Shown here: one piece after another, positions 7,267 to 14,136 of the stretch
Numbering within the stretch: the first letter of the stretch is position 1
Layout: each line of letters starts with the position of its first letter
Source: Candidatus Aminicenantes bacterium RBG_13_64_14
GTDB taxonomy: Bacteria > Acidobacteriota > Aminicenantia > Aminicenantales > Saccharicenantaceae
Assembly: GCA_001773855.1 (NCBI GenBank)
Contig: MEXZ01000143.1
Span: 12,934 to 27,306, forward strand
Direction: 5' to 3'
Length of the DNA: 14,373 nucleotides
Notes under the pieces: model-generated
Seen by the model: the letters and a program-made list of their open reading frames with translations, nothing else
Databases searched by the model: none
Told to the model about the DNA's origin: nothing
Program-made: the position numbers and the translations under genes

Positions 7267-7294
7267 ATTATAACTCATGCAATCAGGGACACAA
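7267..7294 (-). promoter_or_regulatory. Promoter of the DUF4416 gene (near-leaderless)
   Basis: On the minus strand, TTGTGT (7294-7289), a 16-base spacer, then a perfect TATAAT (7272-7267). Transcription should start near 7260, leaving about six bases before the ATG at 7254. AAAGGA sits only two bases before the start codon, too close to act as a normal ribosome site. Confidence 0.6.
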
Positions 7295-7315
7295 GAATCT
7301 GCGAATTCGGGTTAA

Positions 7316-7538
7316 CTGGGTGCTCCTCGCGTAACCTATCGCCTCGGAGCGATGCTAATCGGGGCCGAGGGGTGTCGTCGAAGTGAGCATAAAGCGGTGA
7401 TTTAGCGTTCCCGGGACGGATACGCGGACTCCTCCCATCGAATCCGGCCCGGGAAGGCGTGAAGAATCACCGCAGCGAACGGAGACGACCCCCGAGGAAC
7501 CCGAGGGCATCGCGCTGAGAGGATAAGCGGAGCCTCAG
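7316..7538 (+). ncRNA. Candidate structured RNA: long rod with central bubble, 6S-RNA-like architecture
   Basis: Nested complementary segments, outside to inside: CTG 7316-7318/CAG 7536-7538; GCTCC 7322-7326/GGAGC 7529-7533; TATC 7337-7340/GATA 7522-7525; CTC 7343-7345/GAG 7517-7519; GCGATGC 7349-7355/GCATCGC 7507-7513; TCGGG 7359-7363/CCCGA 7500-7504; GGGG 7369-7372/CCCC 7490-7493; GTCGTC 7374-7379/GACGAC 7484-7489. An unpaired bubble follows, 14 bases (7380-7393) opposite 10 (7474-7483). The terminal arm is GCGGTGATT 7394-7402/AATCACCGC 7465-7473, TTCCCGGG 7408-7415/CCCGGGAA 7448-7455 and CGGAT 7417-7421/ATCCG 7442-7446. Most stem mismatches are G-A on this strand (U-C on the other), favouring plus-strand transcription. 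An arm of about 80 bases, a central bubble and a closing stem resemble 6S RNA (ssrS). No clear promoter or terminator of its own was found, and it lies upstream of the asnS promoter, so it is not an asnS leader. A palindromic mobile remnant is the main alternative. Confidence 0.4.
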
Positions 7539-7547
7539 ATGGCCGGA

Positions 7548-7576
7548 TTGCATGATAAGCGCGTTTCTTCTATAAT
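7548..7576 (+). promoter_or_regulatory. Promoter of the asnS operon (near-leaderless)
   Basis: TTGCAT (7548-7553), a 17-base spacer, then a perfect TATAAT (7571-7576). The asnS ATG is at 7586, so transcription should start about three bases before it, and there is no Shine-Dalgarno. This is the best promoter match in the window and probably drives the eight-gene unit that follows. Confidence 0.7.
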
Positions 7577-7585
7577 TGGTCCATT

Positions 7586-8878
7586 ATGAAATGGGTTTAT
7601 ATCGAGGACATCGCGCAATATGACGGACAGGACGTCGAAGTCCGCGGCTGGGTCTATAACAAACGATCCTCGGGCAAGGTCCGCTTTCTGCTCGTCCGCG
7701 ACGGGACGGGCCTCGTCCAGGCGACCGCCTTCAGCGCCGAGAAAGACTCCCCCCTCTTCCAGAAATTCGACCGGCTGACCCAGGAGTCCTCGCTCGTCGT
7801 CCGCGGCCGGGTCCGGGAGGACAAGCGGGCGCCCGGCGGCTACGAGCTGACCATCGCCGACCTCGACATCGTCCAGGTGGCCGCGGACTATCCGATCACC
7901 CTCAAAGAGCACAGTACCCCCTTCCTCATGGAGCACCGGCATCTCTGGCTGCGGTCCTCGAAGCAGCAGGCCGTCCTCCGCGTCCGGGCCGAGGTCATCA
8001 AGGCCATCCGCGATTTCTTCGACGGCCGCGGTTTCCGCCTCATGGACACACCCATCCTGACCCCGAGCGCCTGCGAGGGGACGACGACCCTTTTCGAGAC
8101 GGAGTATTTCGACCAGAAGGCCTACCTCAGCCAGAGCGGGCAACTCTACAACGAGGCCACGGCCATGGCCTTCGGCAAGGTCTATTGCTTCGGCCCGACG
8201 TTCCGGGCCGAGAAATCCAAGACCCGGCGTCACCTCATCGAGTTCTGGATGGTCGAGCCCGAGGTGGCTTTCGCCACGCTCGCGGACATCATCGAGCTCG
8301 GCGAAGACCTCGTGCTGTTCATCATGGAACGGGTCTTGACCAAGCGCAAGCACGACCTGGAAACCCTCGAGCGCGACACGTGGCCCCTCGAGGCGATCAA
8401 GAAGCCCTTCCCCCGGTTGACCTATGACCAGGCCGTCCCCCTGCTCCGCGAGAAGGGTTCGACGATCGAATGGGGGAACGACTTCGGCTCGCCCGAGGAA
8501 ACGCTGATCTCCGAGGTCTACAACTCCCCCGTTTGCGTCACGCACTTCCCGACGGCCATCAAGGCCTTCTACATGCAGCCCGCGTCGGAGAACCCGGACG
8601 TCGTCCTCGGGGTCGATTTCCTGGCCTCGGAAGGCTACGGCGAGGTCATCGGCGGCGGCCAGCGCATCCACGACCTGGCCCTGCTCGAACGGCGTCTCGA
8701 GGAACACAAGCTCCCCCGCGAGGCCTACGAATGGTACCTCGACCTCCGCAAGTACGGTTCCGTCCCGCATTCGGGATTCGGCATGGGCGTCGAGCGGATG
8801 GTGTCTTGGCTCTGCGGCATCAAGCACATCCGCGAAACCATCCCGTTCCCCCGGCTTCTCTACAGGATCTATCCTTGA
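7586..8878 (+). CDS. asnS: Asparaginyl-tRNA synthetase
   Basis: A 430-residue class IIb aminoacyl-tRNA synthetase that charges tRNA-Asn with asparagine in the cytoplasm. An OB-fold anticodon-binding domain occupies roughly residues 15-100 ([24 protein letters not shown]...). The catalytic core follows with the motif 1 region near 137-158, [11 protein letters not shown] (181-191), motif 2 [21 protein letters not shown] (206-226, Arg207) and motif 3 [15 protein letters not shown] (397-411, Arg404). The motif 2 loop and the 430-residue length fit AsnRS rather than bacterial AspRS, which is longer with a GAD insertion; a non-discriminating archaeal-type AspRS is the only realistic alternative. 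The ATG is fixed by the promoter, whose -10 box ends nine bases upstream. It is the first gene of the operon, and its TGA overlaps the rimO start. Confidence 0.94.
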   Translation: MKWVYIEDIAQYDGQDVEVRGWVYNKRSSGKVRFLLVRDGTGLVQATAFSAEKDSPLFQKFDRLTQESSLVVRGRVREDKRAPGGYELTIADLDIVQVAADYPITLKEHSTPFLMEHRHLWLRSSKQQAVLRVRAEVIKAIRDFFDGRGFRLMDTPILTPSACEGTTTLFETEYFDQKAYLSQSGQLYNEATAMAFGKVYCFGPTFRAEKSKTRRHLIEFWMVEPEVAFATLADIIELGEDLVLFIMERVLTKRKHDLETLERDTWPLEAIKKPFPRLTYDQAVPLLREKGSTIEWGNDFGSPEETLISEVYNSPVCVTHFPTAIKAFYMQPASENPDVVLGVDFLASEGYGEVIGGGQRIHDLALLERRLEEHKLPREAYEWYLDLRKYGSVPHSGFGMGVERMVSWLCGIKHIRETIPFPRLLYRIYP

Positions 8879-10236
8879 CCCGACCGACGCGCGGCGCCCC
8901 GGGCGGCCGGCGCGCCGCTGAAAAGATCGCTCTAATCAGTCTGGGCTGCGCCAAGAACCTCGTCGACAGCGAGGTGATGCTTGGGGCCCTGAAAGAGTCC
9001 GGGTTCGTATTCGTCACTCGGGCCGAGGACGCGGACGTCGTTATCGTCAACACTTGCGGCTTCATCGGGCCCGCCCGGATGGAGGCCGAGGAGACGCTGG
9101 GGACGGTCCTCCGTCTTAAAGAGAAAGACCCGCGGAAAAAGATCGTTGCCGCCGGATGCTACGTCGAGCGGGACCGGCCCGGTCTCCAGAAAAAATTTCC
9201 CGGGGTCGATGCCTGGACCGGCGTTCGGTCCTTCGACCGCATCGCCGCGATCGTCCGGGGGGAGCCCGTCTCCGGCCCGGACCGGACGTTCCTTTATTCG
9301 GACCAGTCGCCACGTCTCGTTTCAACCCCCGGAACTTGGGCTTACGTCAAGGTCTCCGAGGGCTGTTCCCACCGCTGCGGCTTTTGCGCCATTCCGTTGA
9401 TCAAGGGGCCCTACGTGTCCCGGAGCCTGGCCTCCGTCGTCCGCGAGGTCCGTACCCTCGCCGGCCTCGGCGTCAAGGAGATCAATCTCATTTCGCACGA
9501 TACGACCTGGTTCGGCCGTGACCGCGGGATGCGCCACGGCTTGGCCAGGCTGCTCGAGCGCCTCGTCGGGACGAGCGGCGTTGAATGGATCCGGTTCCTC
9601 TACGGCTATCCCGGTGAGATCACGGACCCCCTCCTCGAGATCATGGCCGGCCCGAAAATCTGCCGTTACTTCGACATCCCCTTCCAGCATTCCGACCCCG
9701 GCTTGATCAAGGCCATGAAGCGGGGCCTTGATGGGACTAAGGCTCTCCGACTCTTGGAACGGATCCGGGCGAAACTTCCCGACGCCGCCGTCCGGACGTC
9801 GCTTATCGTCGGTTTTCCGGGAGAGGGGCGGAGGGAATTCGCCGGTTTGCGGAAGTTCGTCCGGGCGGCCCGCTTCGACCACCTGGGGGTCTTCACGTAT
9901 TCGCCGGAGAGGGGGACGGAGGCCTTCGACAGGCCGGATAACGTCGGAGCGGCGGAAAAGGAACGGCGCCGAGGCGCTATCATGGATATCCAGGCCGGCT
10001 TGTCGCTCGAGAGGAACAAGGGCTACATGGGGCGGCAGGTTGAGGTCCTCGTCGAGAGACACGAAACCGGAGATTCCCGCCTCTGGGTGGGCCGGGGCCG
10101 TTTCCAGGCCCCGGAGGTCGATGGCGTCATCCGCTTCACCCTCCCACCCGCAATGACCGCCCCCCTCTCCCCCATCGTCCGGGTCGAGATCACCTCGGTC
10201 GGCGCCTATGACCTCGAAGGCCGGCTCGTCCCATGA
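8875..10236 (+). CDS. rimO: Ribosomal protein S12 methylthiotransferase (radical SAM)
   Basis: A 453-residue MiaB/RimO-family enzyme. It adds a methylthio group to the conserved Asp of ribosomal protein S12 using two [4Fe-4S] clusters and S-adenosylmethionine. The N-terminal UPF0004 domain carries the cluster cysteines C25 (LGCAKN), C61 (NTCGFI) and C95 (AGCYVE). The radical-SAM motif is C164-x3-C168-x2-C171 ([13 protein letters not shown]). The C-terminal TRAM domain has [14 protein letters not shown], the RimO-type APE-DG signature that separates it from MiaB. No ATG or GTG precedes the conserved N-terminus. The best start is the TTG at 8875, which overlaps the asnS TGA (TTGA) and has AGGA seven bases upstream (8864-8867). 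This gives a basic 16-residue tail before KIALISLGC. The frame stays open far into asnS but is only a shadow there. Its stop overlaps the pgpA ATG. Confidence 0.93.
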   Translation: MTRPTRGAPGGRRAAEKIALISLGCAKNLVDSEVMLGALKESGFVFVTRAEDADVVIVNTCGFIGPARMEAEETLGTVLRLKEKDPRKKIVAAGCYVERDRPGLQKKFPGVDAWTGVRSFDRIAAIVRGEPVSGPDRTFLYSDQSPRLVSTPGTWAYVKVSEGCSHRCGFCAIPLIKGPYVSRSLASVVREVRTLAGLGVKEINLISHDTTWFGRDRGMRHGLARLLERLVGTSGVEWIRFLYGYPGEITDPLLEIMAGPKICRYFDIPFQHSDPGLIKAMKRGLDGTKALRLLERIRAKLPDAAVRTSLIVGFPGEGRREFAGLRKFVRAARFDHLGVFTYSPERGTEAFDRPDNVGAAEKERRRGAIMDIQAGLSLERNKGYMGRQVEVLVERHETGDSRLWVGRGRFQAPEVDGVIRFTLPPAMTAPLSPIVRVEITSVGAYDLEGRLVP

Positions 10237-10682
10237 AAACCGCAGCGAAGATTCTGGCTACCTTCTTCGGCATCGGTTTGTTCCCCGTGGCCCCGGGCAC
10301 GCTGGCCAGCGCCGTCGCGGCCCTGTTTTTCAAGTTCGCCCTTCACGGGCTCGCCTGGCCCTGGTATCTCCTCCTGCTGGCCCTCCTCTTCTTAGCCGGC
10401 ACGGCGGCCTCGGCCGTCCACGCCGCCGCGCTCGGCCGCCCCGACCCGGGCCGGATCGTGGTCGACGAGGTTTGCGGCCAGCTCCTTGCCCTCGCCTTCC
10501 TGCCCGCCGCCTGGGTGCCCGTGGCCGTCTCCTTCGTTCTCTTCAGGTTTTTTGATATCATCAAGCCCTGGCCGATCCGGAGACTGGAGAAGCTCCCCGG
10601 GGGCTGGGGGATCATGGCCGACGACATCGGCGCGGGTTTGGTGGCGGCGGCCCTGAGCCGCCTGGTCTTGCTCTTGGTCTGA
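10233..10682 (+). CDS. pgpA: Phosphatidylglycerophosphatase A
   Basis: A 149-residue integral membrane enzyme that dephosphorylates phosphatidylglycerophosphate to phosphatidylglycerol at the inner membrane. The family motifs are complete: FFGIGLFPVAPGTLAS (11-26), RPDPGRIVVDEVCGQ (69-83, with the D78-E79 pair), FRFFDIIKPWPIRRLE (104-119, D108 and K111) and GIMADDIGAG (126-135, D130-D131). Hydrophobic stretches near 8-35, 44-66, 85-110 and 132-149 are consistent with several membrane spans. The ATG overlaps the rimO stop (ATGA). Together with plsY and gpsA downstream it forms the phospholipid part of this operon. Confidence 0.93.
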   Translation: MKTAAKILATFFGIGLFPVAPGTLASAVAALFFKFALHGLAWPWYLLLLALLFLAGTAASAVHAAALGRPDPGRIVVDEVCGQLLALAFLPAAWVPVAVSFVLFRFFDIIKPWPIRRLEKLPGGWGIMADDIGAGLVAAALSRLVLLLV

Positions 10683-10695
10683 GGTTCGGGAGATC

Positions 10696-11940
10696 ATGAA
10701 GACGGAGATTATCGCGGTCGGCTCGGAGCTCCTGACTCCCGACTTCCAGGACACGAATTCCCTCTTCTTGACCACCGGATTGAACGGCATCGGATTGGGC
10801 GTTTCTTTCAAGACCGTGGTCGGCGACGACGAATGCGACCTCGCCCGGGTCTTCCGGACGGCCCTGGGACGTTCCCGGCTCATCCTGTGCATGGGCGGTC
10901 TCGGACCGACGGAAGACGACCGGACACGGGAGACTCTGGCCAAGGTCCTGGGGCTGAACCTCGTCTTCAGGAAGGACATTCTCGCCCGCATCCGGGAGCG
11001 GTTCCGCCGGAGGGGCATGGACATGCCCCCTTCGAACTGCAAGCAATGTTATGTGATCGAGGGTGCGGAGGTCCTGGACAACCCCAACGGGACCGCTCCG
11101 GGCTTGTGGCTGGCCGCGGCGCGTCACCGGATCGCCCTGCTCCCCGGGCCGCCGCGGGAGATCCGCCCCATGTTCGAGAACCATGTCCTGCCGCGGCTCG
11201 CGGCGAACGGCACGGGATTGATGGTCCGCCGGGAGATAAGGCTCACAGGGTTGGGAGAGTCCTCCATGGAAAGCCTGATGAAGCCGGTCTACGCGGCGGT
11301 CCCGGCCGGCATCTCCGTGACGACTCTGGCGAGTCCCGGGGATTTGTCGATCCACCTGACTTACCGGGGGGCGGCTCCCCGGGCAGCGGCGGAGACGAGC
11401 CTCGACGGTTTGGAAAAGAAGATAAGGGAGGCGTTGTCCCCGTGGATCTATTCGCTGAACGGCGACAACCTGGAAGCCGTCGTGGGGTCGCTCCTCAAGG
11501 AAAAAGGGAAAACGGTGGCCTGCGCGGAGTCCTGCACGGGCGGGCTCCTGGGCCATCGGCTGACCGGCGTTCCGGGAAGCTCGGCCTATTTCCTCGAGTC
11601 CGCGGTCGTCTACAGCAACGCGGCGAAGACGAGGCGGCTGGGCGTGCCCAAGGCGCTCCTCGAAAAGCACGGGGCGGTCAGCGCCGCCGCGGCCCGGGCC
11701 ATGGCCGTCGGCGTTCGGAAAACATCGCGTTCGGACATCGGCCTGTCCGTGACGGGGATCGCCGGCCCCGACGGCGGAACGACCCGCAAGCCCGTCGGGC
11801 TTGTCTACATCGCCCTGGCCCATGCTAAGGGTACGGCGGTCACCAGGAACCATTTCTTCGGCGGCCGCGCCCAGGTCAAGGCCCAATCCTCGCAGAAGGC
11901 CCTGGATATTTTGAGAAAATTCCTTATCAAGGGGACCTAA
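10696..11940 (+). CDS. cinA: CinA family protein: MoCF/CinA N-terminal domain plus PncC-like NMN amidohydrolase domain
   Basis: A 414-residue, two-domain protein of usual CinA length. The N-terminal molybdopterin-binding-like domain (about 1-170) shows EIIAVGSELLTPD, MGGLGPTEDDRTRE (66-79), NPNGTAPG (129-136) and LLPGPPREIRPMF (148-160). The C-terminal CinA/PncC domain (about 255-414) has VACAESCTGGLLGHRLTGVP (274-293) with the probable catalytic Ser279, YSNAAKTRRLGV (306-317), and VTGIAGPDGGT (352-362). Characterised relatives combine ADP-ribose pyrophosphatase and nicotinamide mononucleotide deamidase activity, recycling NMN to NaMN; some link to competence through RecA. There is a 13-base gap from pgpA, with GGGAG close before the ATG. 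The full-length fusion with intact motifs suggests both activities are kept. Confidence 0.92.
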   Translation: MKTEIIAVGSELLTPDFQDTNSLFLTTGLNGIGLGVSFKTVVGDDECDLARVFRTALGRSRLILCMGGLGPTEDDRTRETLAKVLGLNLVFRKDILARIRERFRRRGMDMPPSNCKQCYVIEGAEVLDNPNGTAPGLWLAAARHRIALLPGPPREIRPMFENHVLPRLAANGTGLMVRREIRLTGLGESSMESLMKPVYAAVPAGISVTTLASPGDLSIHLTYRGAAPRAAAETSLDGLEKKIREALSPWIYSLNGDNLEAVVGSLLKEKGKTVACAESCTGGLLGHRLTGVPGSSAYFLESAVVYSNAAKTRRLGVPKALLEKHGAVSAAAARAMAVGVRKTSRSDIGLSVTGIAGPDGGTTRKPVGLVYIALAHAKGTAVTRNHFFGGRAQVKAQSSQKALDILRKFLIKGT

Positions 11941-11953
11941 AAAGCTTTATAAT
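11924..11953 (+). promoter_or_regulatory. Possible internal promoter before thpR
   Basis: A perfect TATAAT (11948-11953) with TTATCA (11924-11929, 4/6) 18 bases upstream, placed at the cinA-thpR junction. The predicted start near 11960 would leave a leader of about 11 bases. It could let thpR-plsY-gpsA be expressed apart from the upstream genes. The -35 match is weak. Confidence 0.35.
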
Positions 11954-11970
11954 GGATGAAAGGCACTTTC

Positions 11971-12525
11971 GTGAGGACCTTCATTGCCATTGACCTCGAA
12001 CCCGGACTGAAGACGGCCCTTCAGGGTCTCATCCGGGCTTTGAAAACGACCGGGGCGGACGTGCGCTGGGCCCAAACGAACGGCCTGCACCTGACTTTGA
12101 AATTTCTCGGTGAGATTGACGAGGAGAAGTCGGCCGTTGTGAAGAGGATCCTCGAGGGGATCGCGGGGCGCCACGCCTCTTTCCCTCTCCGTCTCGAGGG
12201 GACGGGCGCATTTCCCGGCGAGCACAGCCCCCGTGTCCTCTGGGCGGGTTTCGCCGCCGAACCGGGGCTCCTCGCCTTCCAGGACGAACTCGAGCGGGAA
12301 CTCGAACGGGAAGGCTTTCCTCGCGAGGAGCGCGCTTTTCACCCCCACCTGACCCTCGGCCGGGTCAAGGGGCCGGCCCGGGTCCGCGACGCCATGCTCG
12401 AACTCGAGAAACACCGCCGCGACAGTTTGGGGGAGATGACCGTCCACAAGGTCGCGCTCTTCGAAAGCCGGCTTCGCCCGGAGGGCGCGGAGTACCGTGT
12501 CCTCGCGGATTATGAGCTCACATGA
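11971..12525 (+). CDS. thpR: RNA 2',3'-cyclic phosphodiesterase (2H family)
   Basis: A 184-residue member of the 2H phosphoesterase superfamily (LigT/ThpR), which opens 2',3'-cyclic phosphate ends of RNA to 2'-phosphates. The two catalytic HxT motifs are H40-L-T42 (HLTLKFLGE) and H126-L-T128 (HPHLTLGRVK). The GTG at 11971 is preferred over the ATG five codons upstream. It gives the family-typical start M-RTFIAIDL, and GAAAGG (11958-11963) is seven bases upstream as ribosome site. Length and strand order are normal. There is a 30-base gap from cinA, and the stop overlaps the plsY ATG (ATGA at 12522-12525). The biological substrate in bacteria is not settled. Placement inside a lipid and translation operon gives no direct clue. 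Confidence 0.92.
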   Translation: MRTFIAIDLEPGLKTALQGLIRALKTTGADVRWAQTNGLHLTLKFLGEIDEEKSAVVKRILEGIAGRHASFPLRLEGTGAFPGEHSPRVLWAGFAAEPGLLAFQDELERELEREGFPREERAFHPHLTLGRVKGPARVRDAMLELEKHRRDSLGEMTVHKVALFESRLRPEGAEYRVLADYELT

Positions 12526-13112
12526 GGATTTTCATCGCCGCCGCCGCCTATCTCGTCGGGTCCATCCCCACCGGTTATCTCCTTGTCCGGCTGACCGCGC
12601 GTAAGGACATCCGTCAGTTCGGGAGCCGGAGCATGGGAGCGACGAACGTCCTTAGGGTCAAGGGGTGGAGAGCCGCCCTGCCCGTCGCGGTGATCGACGT
12701 CCTCAAGGGTTTCCTCCCCGCCTTCTTCGCCCTGAAATATTACGGCGATCCCGTGTTCGCCGCTTTCTGCGCTTTTCTCTCGGTTGTCGGCCACTGTTTT
12801 CCCTTCTCGATCGGGTTCAAAGGGGGCAAGGGTGTTGCGACCTCTCTCGGGGCCTATGCTGCGATCGCCTGGGTCCCCTTGCTGGCGTGCCTCGGCCTCT
12901 TCCTCATGATCGTCGCAGTCAGCCGTCATGTCTCCCTGGGCTCCCTCGTCGGCTCCCTCGCTTTTCCATTCCTTGTCCTCCTCACGGGGGGCCCAAAGGG
13001 TGTCTTCGCCATCAGTCTCGCCATAACCGCCCTGGTCGTGTTTCAGCACCGTGGCAATATCGGACGCCTGGTCAAGGGAACGGAACGAAAACTGGGAGAT
13101 ACGTCCCCATGA
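12522..13112 (+). CDS. plsY: Acyl-phosphate:glycerol-3-phosphate acyltransferase
   Basis: A 196-residue polytopic membrane protein. It transfers an acyl group from acyl-phosphate to sn-glycerol-3-phosphate, the first acylation in phospholipid synthesis. Conserved parts are GSIPTGYLLVR (13-23), motif 1 at 34-45 (GSRSMGATNVLR), DVLKGFLPAFFA (59-70), GHCFPFSIGFKGGKG (90-104) and the C-terminal FQHRGNIGRLVKGTERKLG (174-192). Hydrophobic spans lie near 3-23, 51-70, 78-97, 107-133 and 138-175. One oddity is that motif 1 usually reads G-S-G-N-x-G-A/T-T-N, and here Gly and Asn at positions 3-4 are replaced by Arg36 and Ser37. Otherwise the motifs are intact, so I expect an active enzyme. It is coupled on both sides: its start overlaps the thpR stop and its stop overlaps the start of gpsA, whose product supplies its substrate. 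The acyl-phosphate partner PlsX is not in this window. Confidence 0.94.
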   Translation: MRIFIAAAAYLVGSIPTGYLLVRLTARKDIRQFGSRSMGATNVLRVKGWRAALPVAVIDVLKGFLPAFFALKYYGDPVFAAFCAFLSVVGHCFPFSIGFKGGKGVATSLGAYAAIAWVPLLACLGLFLMIVAVSRHVSLGSLVGSLAFPFLVLLTGGPKGVFAISLAITALVVFQHRGNIGRLVKGTERKLGDTSP

Positions 13113-14104
13113 ACGCTGCTGTCATCGGCGGCGGAAGCTGGGGCTCGGCCTTTGCCAGGTACCTCGGAACGATCGGCCTTCCGACGCGTTTGTGGATCCG
13201 GGAAGAAGACATTTATCAGGAGGCCTTGAGGTCCGGGGAGAACGCCGTTTTCCTGCCCGGGTTCGCCTTTCCGGCGGCGGTCGGGTTTTCCAACGACCTC
13301 AGGGAAACGGTGTCTTTCGCCGATGTCGTCTTCGTCGCCGTCCCGTCCCAGTTCTGCCGGACCGTCTACGGCAAGGTCACGGCCGTCCTGAGGAAGGACC
13401 AGATCGTGGTCAGTCTGACCAAGGGATTCGACAAGAGGACCATGATGCGGATGAGCCAGGTCATGGAGGAGGTCTTCCGGCCCCATGTCCGGCCCCGGCT
13501 GGCCGTCCTTTCCGGGCCGAGCTTTGCCCGGGAGGTCGCTGCGGGCTTCCCCACGGCCCTCGTCGTCGCCTCGCGCGACCAGGCGACGGCCCGGGACGTC
13601 CAGCAACTCATTTCCAGCCTGACCATACGGGCCTACACATCGAGCGATGTGACCGGAGTCGAAGTCGCCGGCGCCCTGAAGAACGTCATCGCTATCGCGG
13701 CGGGGATCGCCGATGCGCTGAAGTTCGGCTTGAACTCGCGGGCCGCCCTCATCACCCGCGGGCTCGTCGAGATCACCAGCCTGGGGATTTCCCTCGGCGC
13801 CAGGAAGGAAACCTTTTCAGGACTCGCCGGGATGGGGGACCTGGTGCTGACCTGCACCGGCGAGTTGAGCCGGAACCACCGCGTCGGCCAGGAGCTCGGC
13901 AAGGGCCGGACGCTCGACGAGATCCTGGCCGGGATGAAGATGGTGGCCGAGGGTGTTCACACCACCCTGGCCGCCCGCCGGATCTCCCGGGCCTTGGGGG
14001 TGGAGATGCCTATTTCCGAACAGATCTACCAGGTCCTCTACAGGGGAAAATCGCCGGAGAAGGCGGTGACGGAGCTGATGTCCCGGGCCCTGAAGGCGGA
14101 GTAA
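13109..14104 (+). CDS. gpsA: NAD(P)-dependent sn-glycerol-3-phosphate dehydrogenase
   Basis: A 331-residue cytoplasmic enzyme that reduces dihydroxyacetone phosphate to sn-glycerol-3-phosphate, the backbone acylated by PlsY. The N-terminal Rossmann motif is GGGSWG (7-12). It continues with VAVPSQ (77-82), K105 in SLTKGFD, LSGPSFAREV (134-143), the catalytic Lys191 in GALKNVIAIAAGI (188-200), NSRAALITRG (209-218), and GMGDLVLTCTGELSRNHRVG (241-260) with the substrate and NAD contacts R255-N256. The start ATG at 13109 sits in an ATGA overlap with plsY; the frame is open upstream only as an overlap of that gene. The length is standard, with no truncation. Placement directly after plsY is a natural substrate-handing arrangement. 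Confidence 0.95.
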   Translation: MNAAVIGGGSWGSAFARYLGTIGLPTRLWIREEDIYQEALRSGENAVFLPGFAFPAAVGFSNDLRETVSFADVVFVAVPSQFCRTVYGKVTAVLRKDQIVVSLTKGFDKRTMMRMSQVMEEVFRPHVRPRLAVLSGPSFAREVAAGFPTALVVASRDQATARDVQQLISSLTIRAYTSSDVTGVEVAGALKNVIAIAAGIADALKFGLNSRAALITRGLVEITSLGISLGARKETFSGLAGMGDLVLTCTGELSRNHRVGQELGKGRTLDEILAGMKMVAEGVHTTLAARRISRALGVEMPISEQIYQVLYRGKSPEKAVTELMSRALKAE

Positions 14105-14136
14105 CTCCCCAAGTTTTTCGGACAAGGAGAAGATCG

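Noticed and set aside
7255..7278. Upstream ATG for the DUF4416 gene at 7278
   Set aside because: It overlaps the -10 box, so it would not be in the mRNA from the predicted promoter, and the added residues are not part of the family's conserved N-terminus.
7316..7585. T-box or other leader riboswitch controlling asnS
   Set aside because: The structured region lies upstream of the TTGCAT/TATAAT promoter, so it would not be in the asnS mRNA. I see no T-box sequence and no terminator/antiterminator pair before the start codon.
8470..8874. Upstream part of the rimO frame inside asnS as a fused domain
   Set aside because: It is an Arg/Pro/Gly-rich shadow reading of the asnS catalytic domain with no domain signature; the TTG start with AGGA explains rimO fully.
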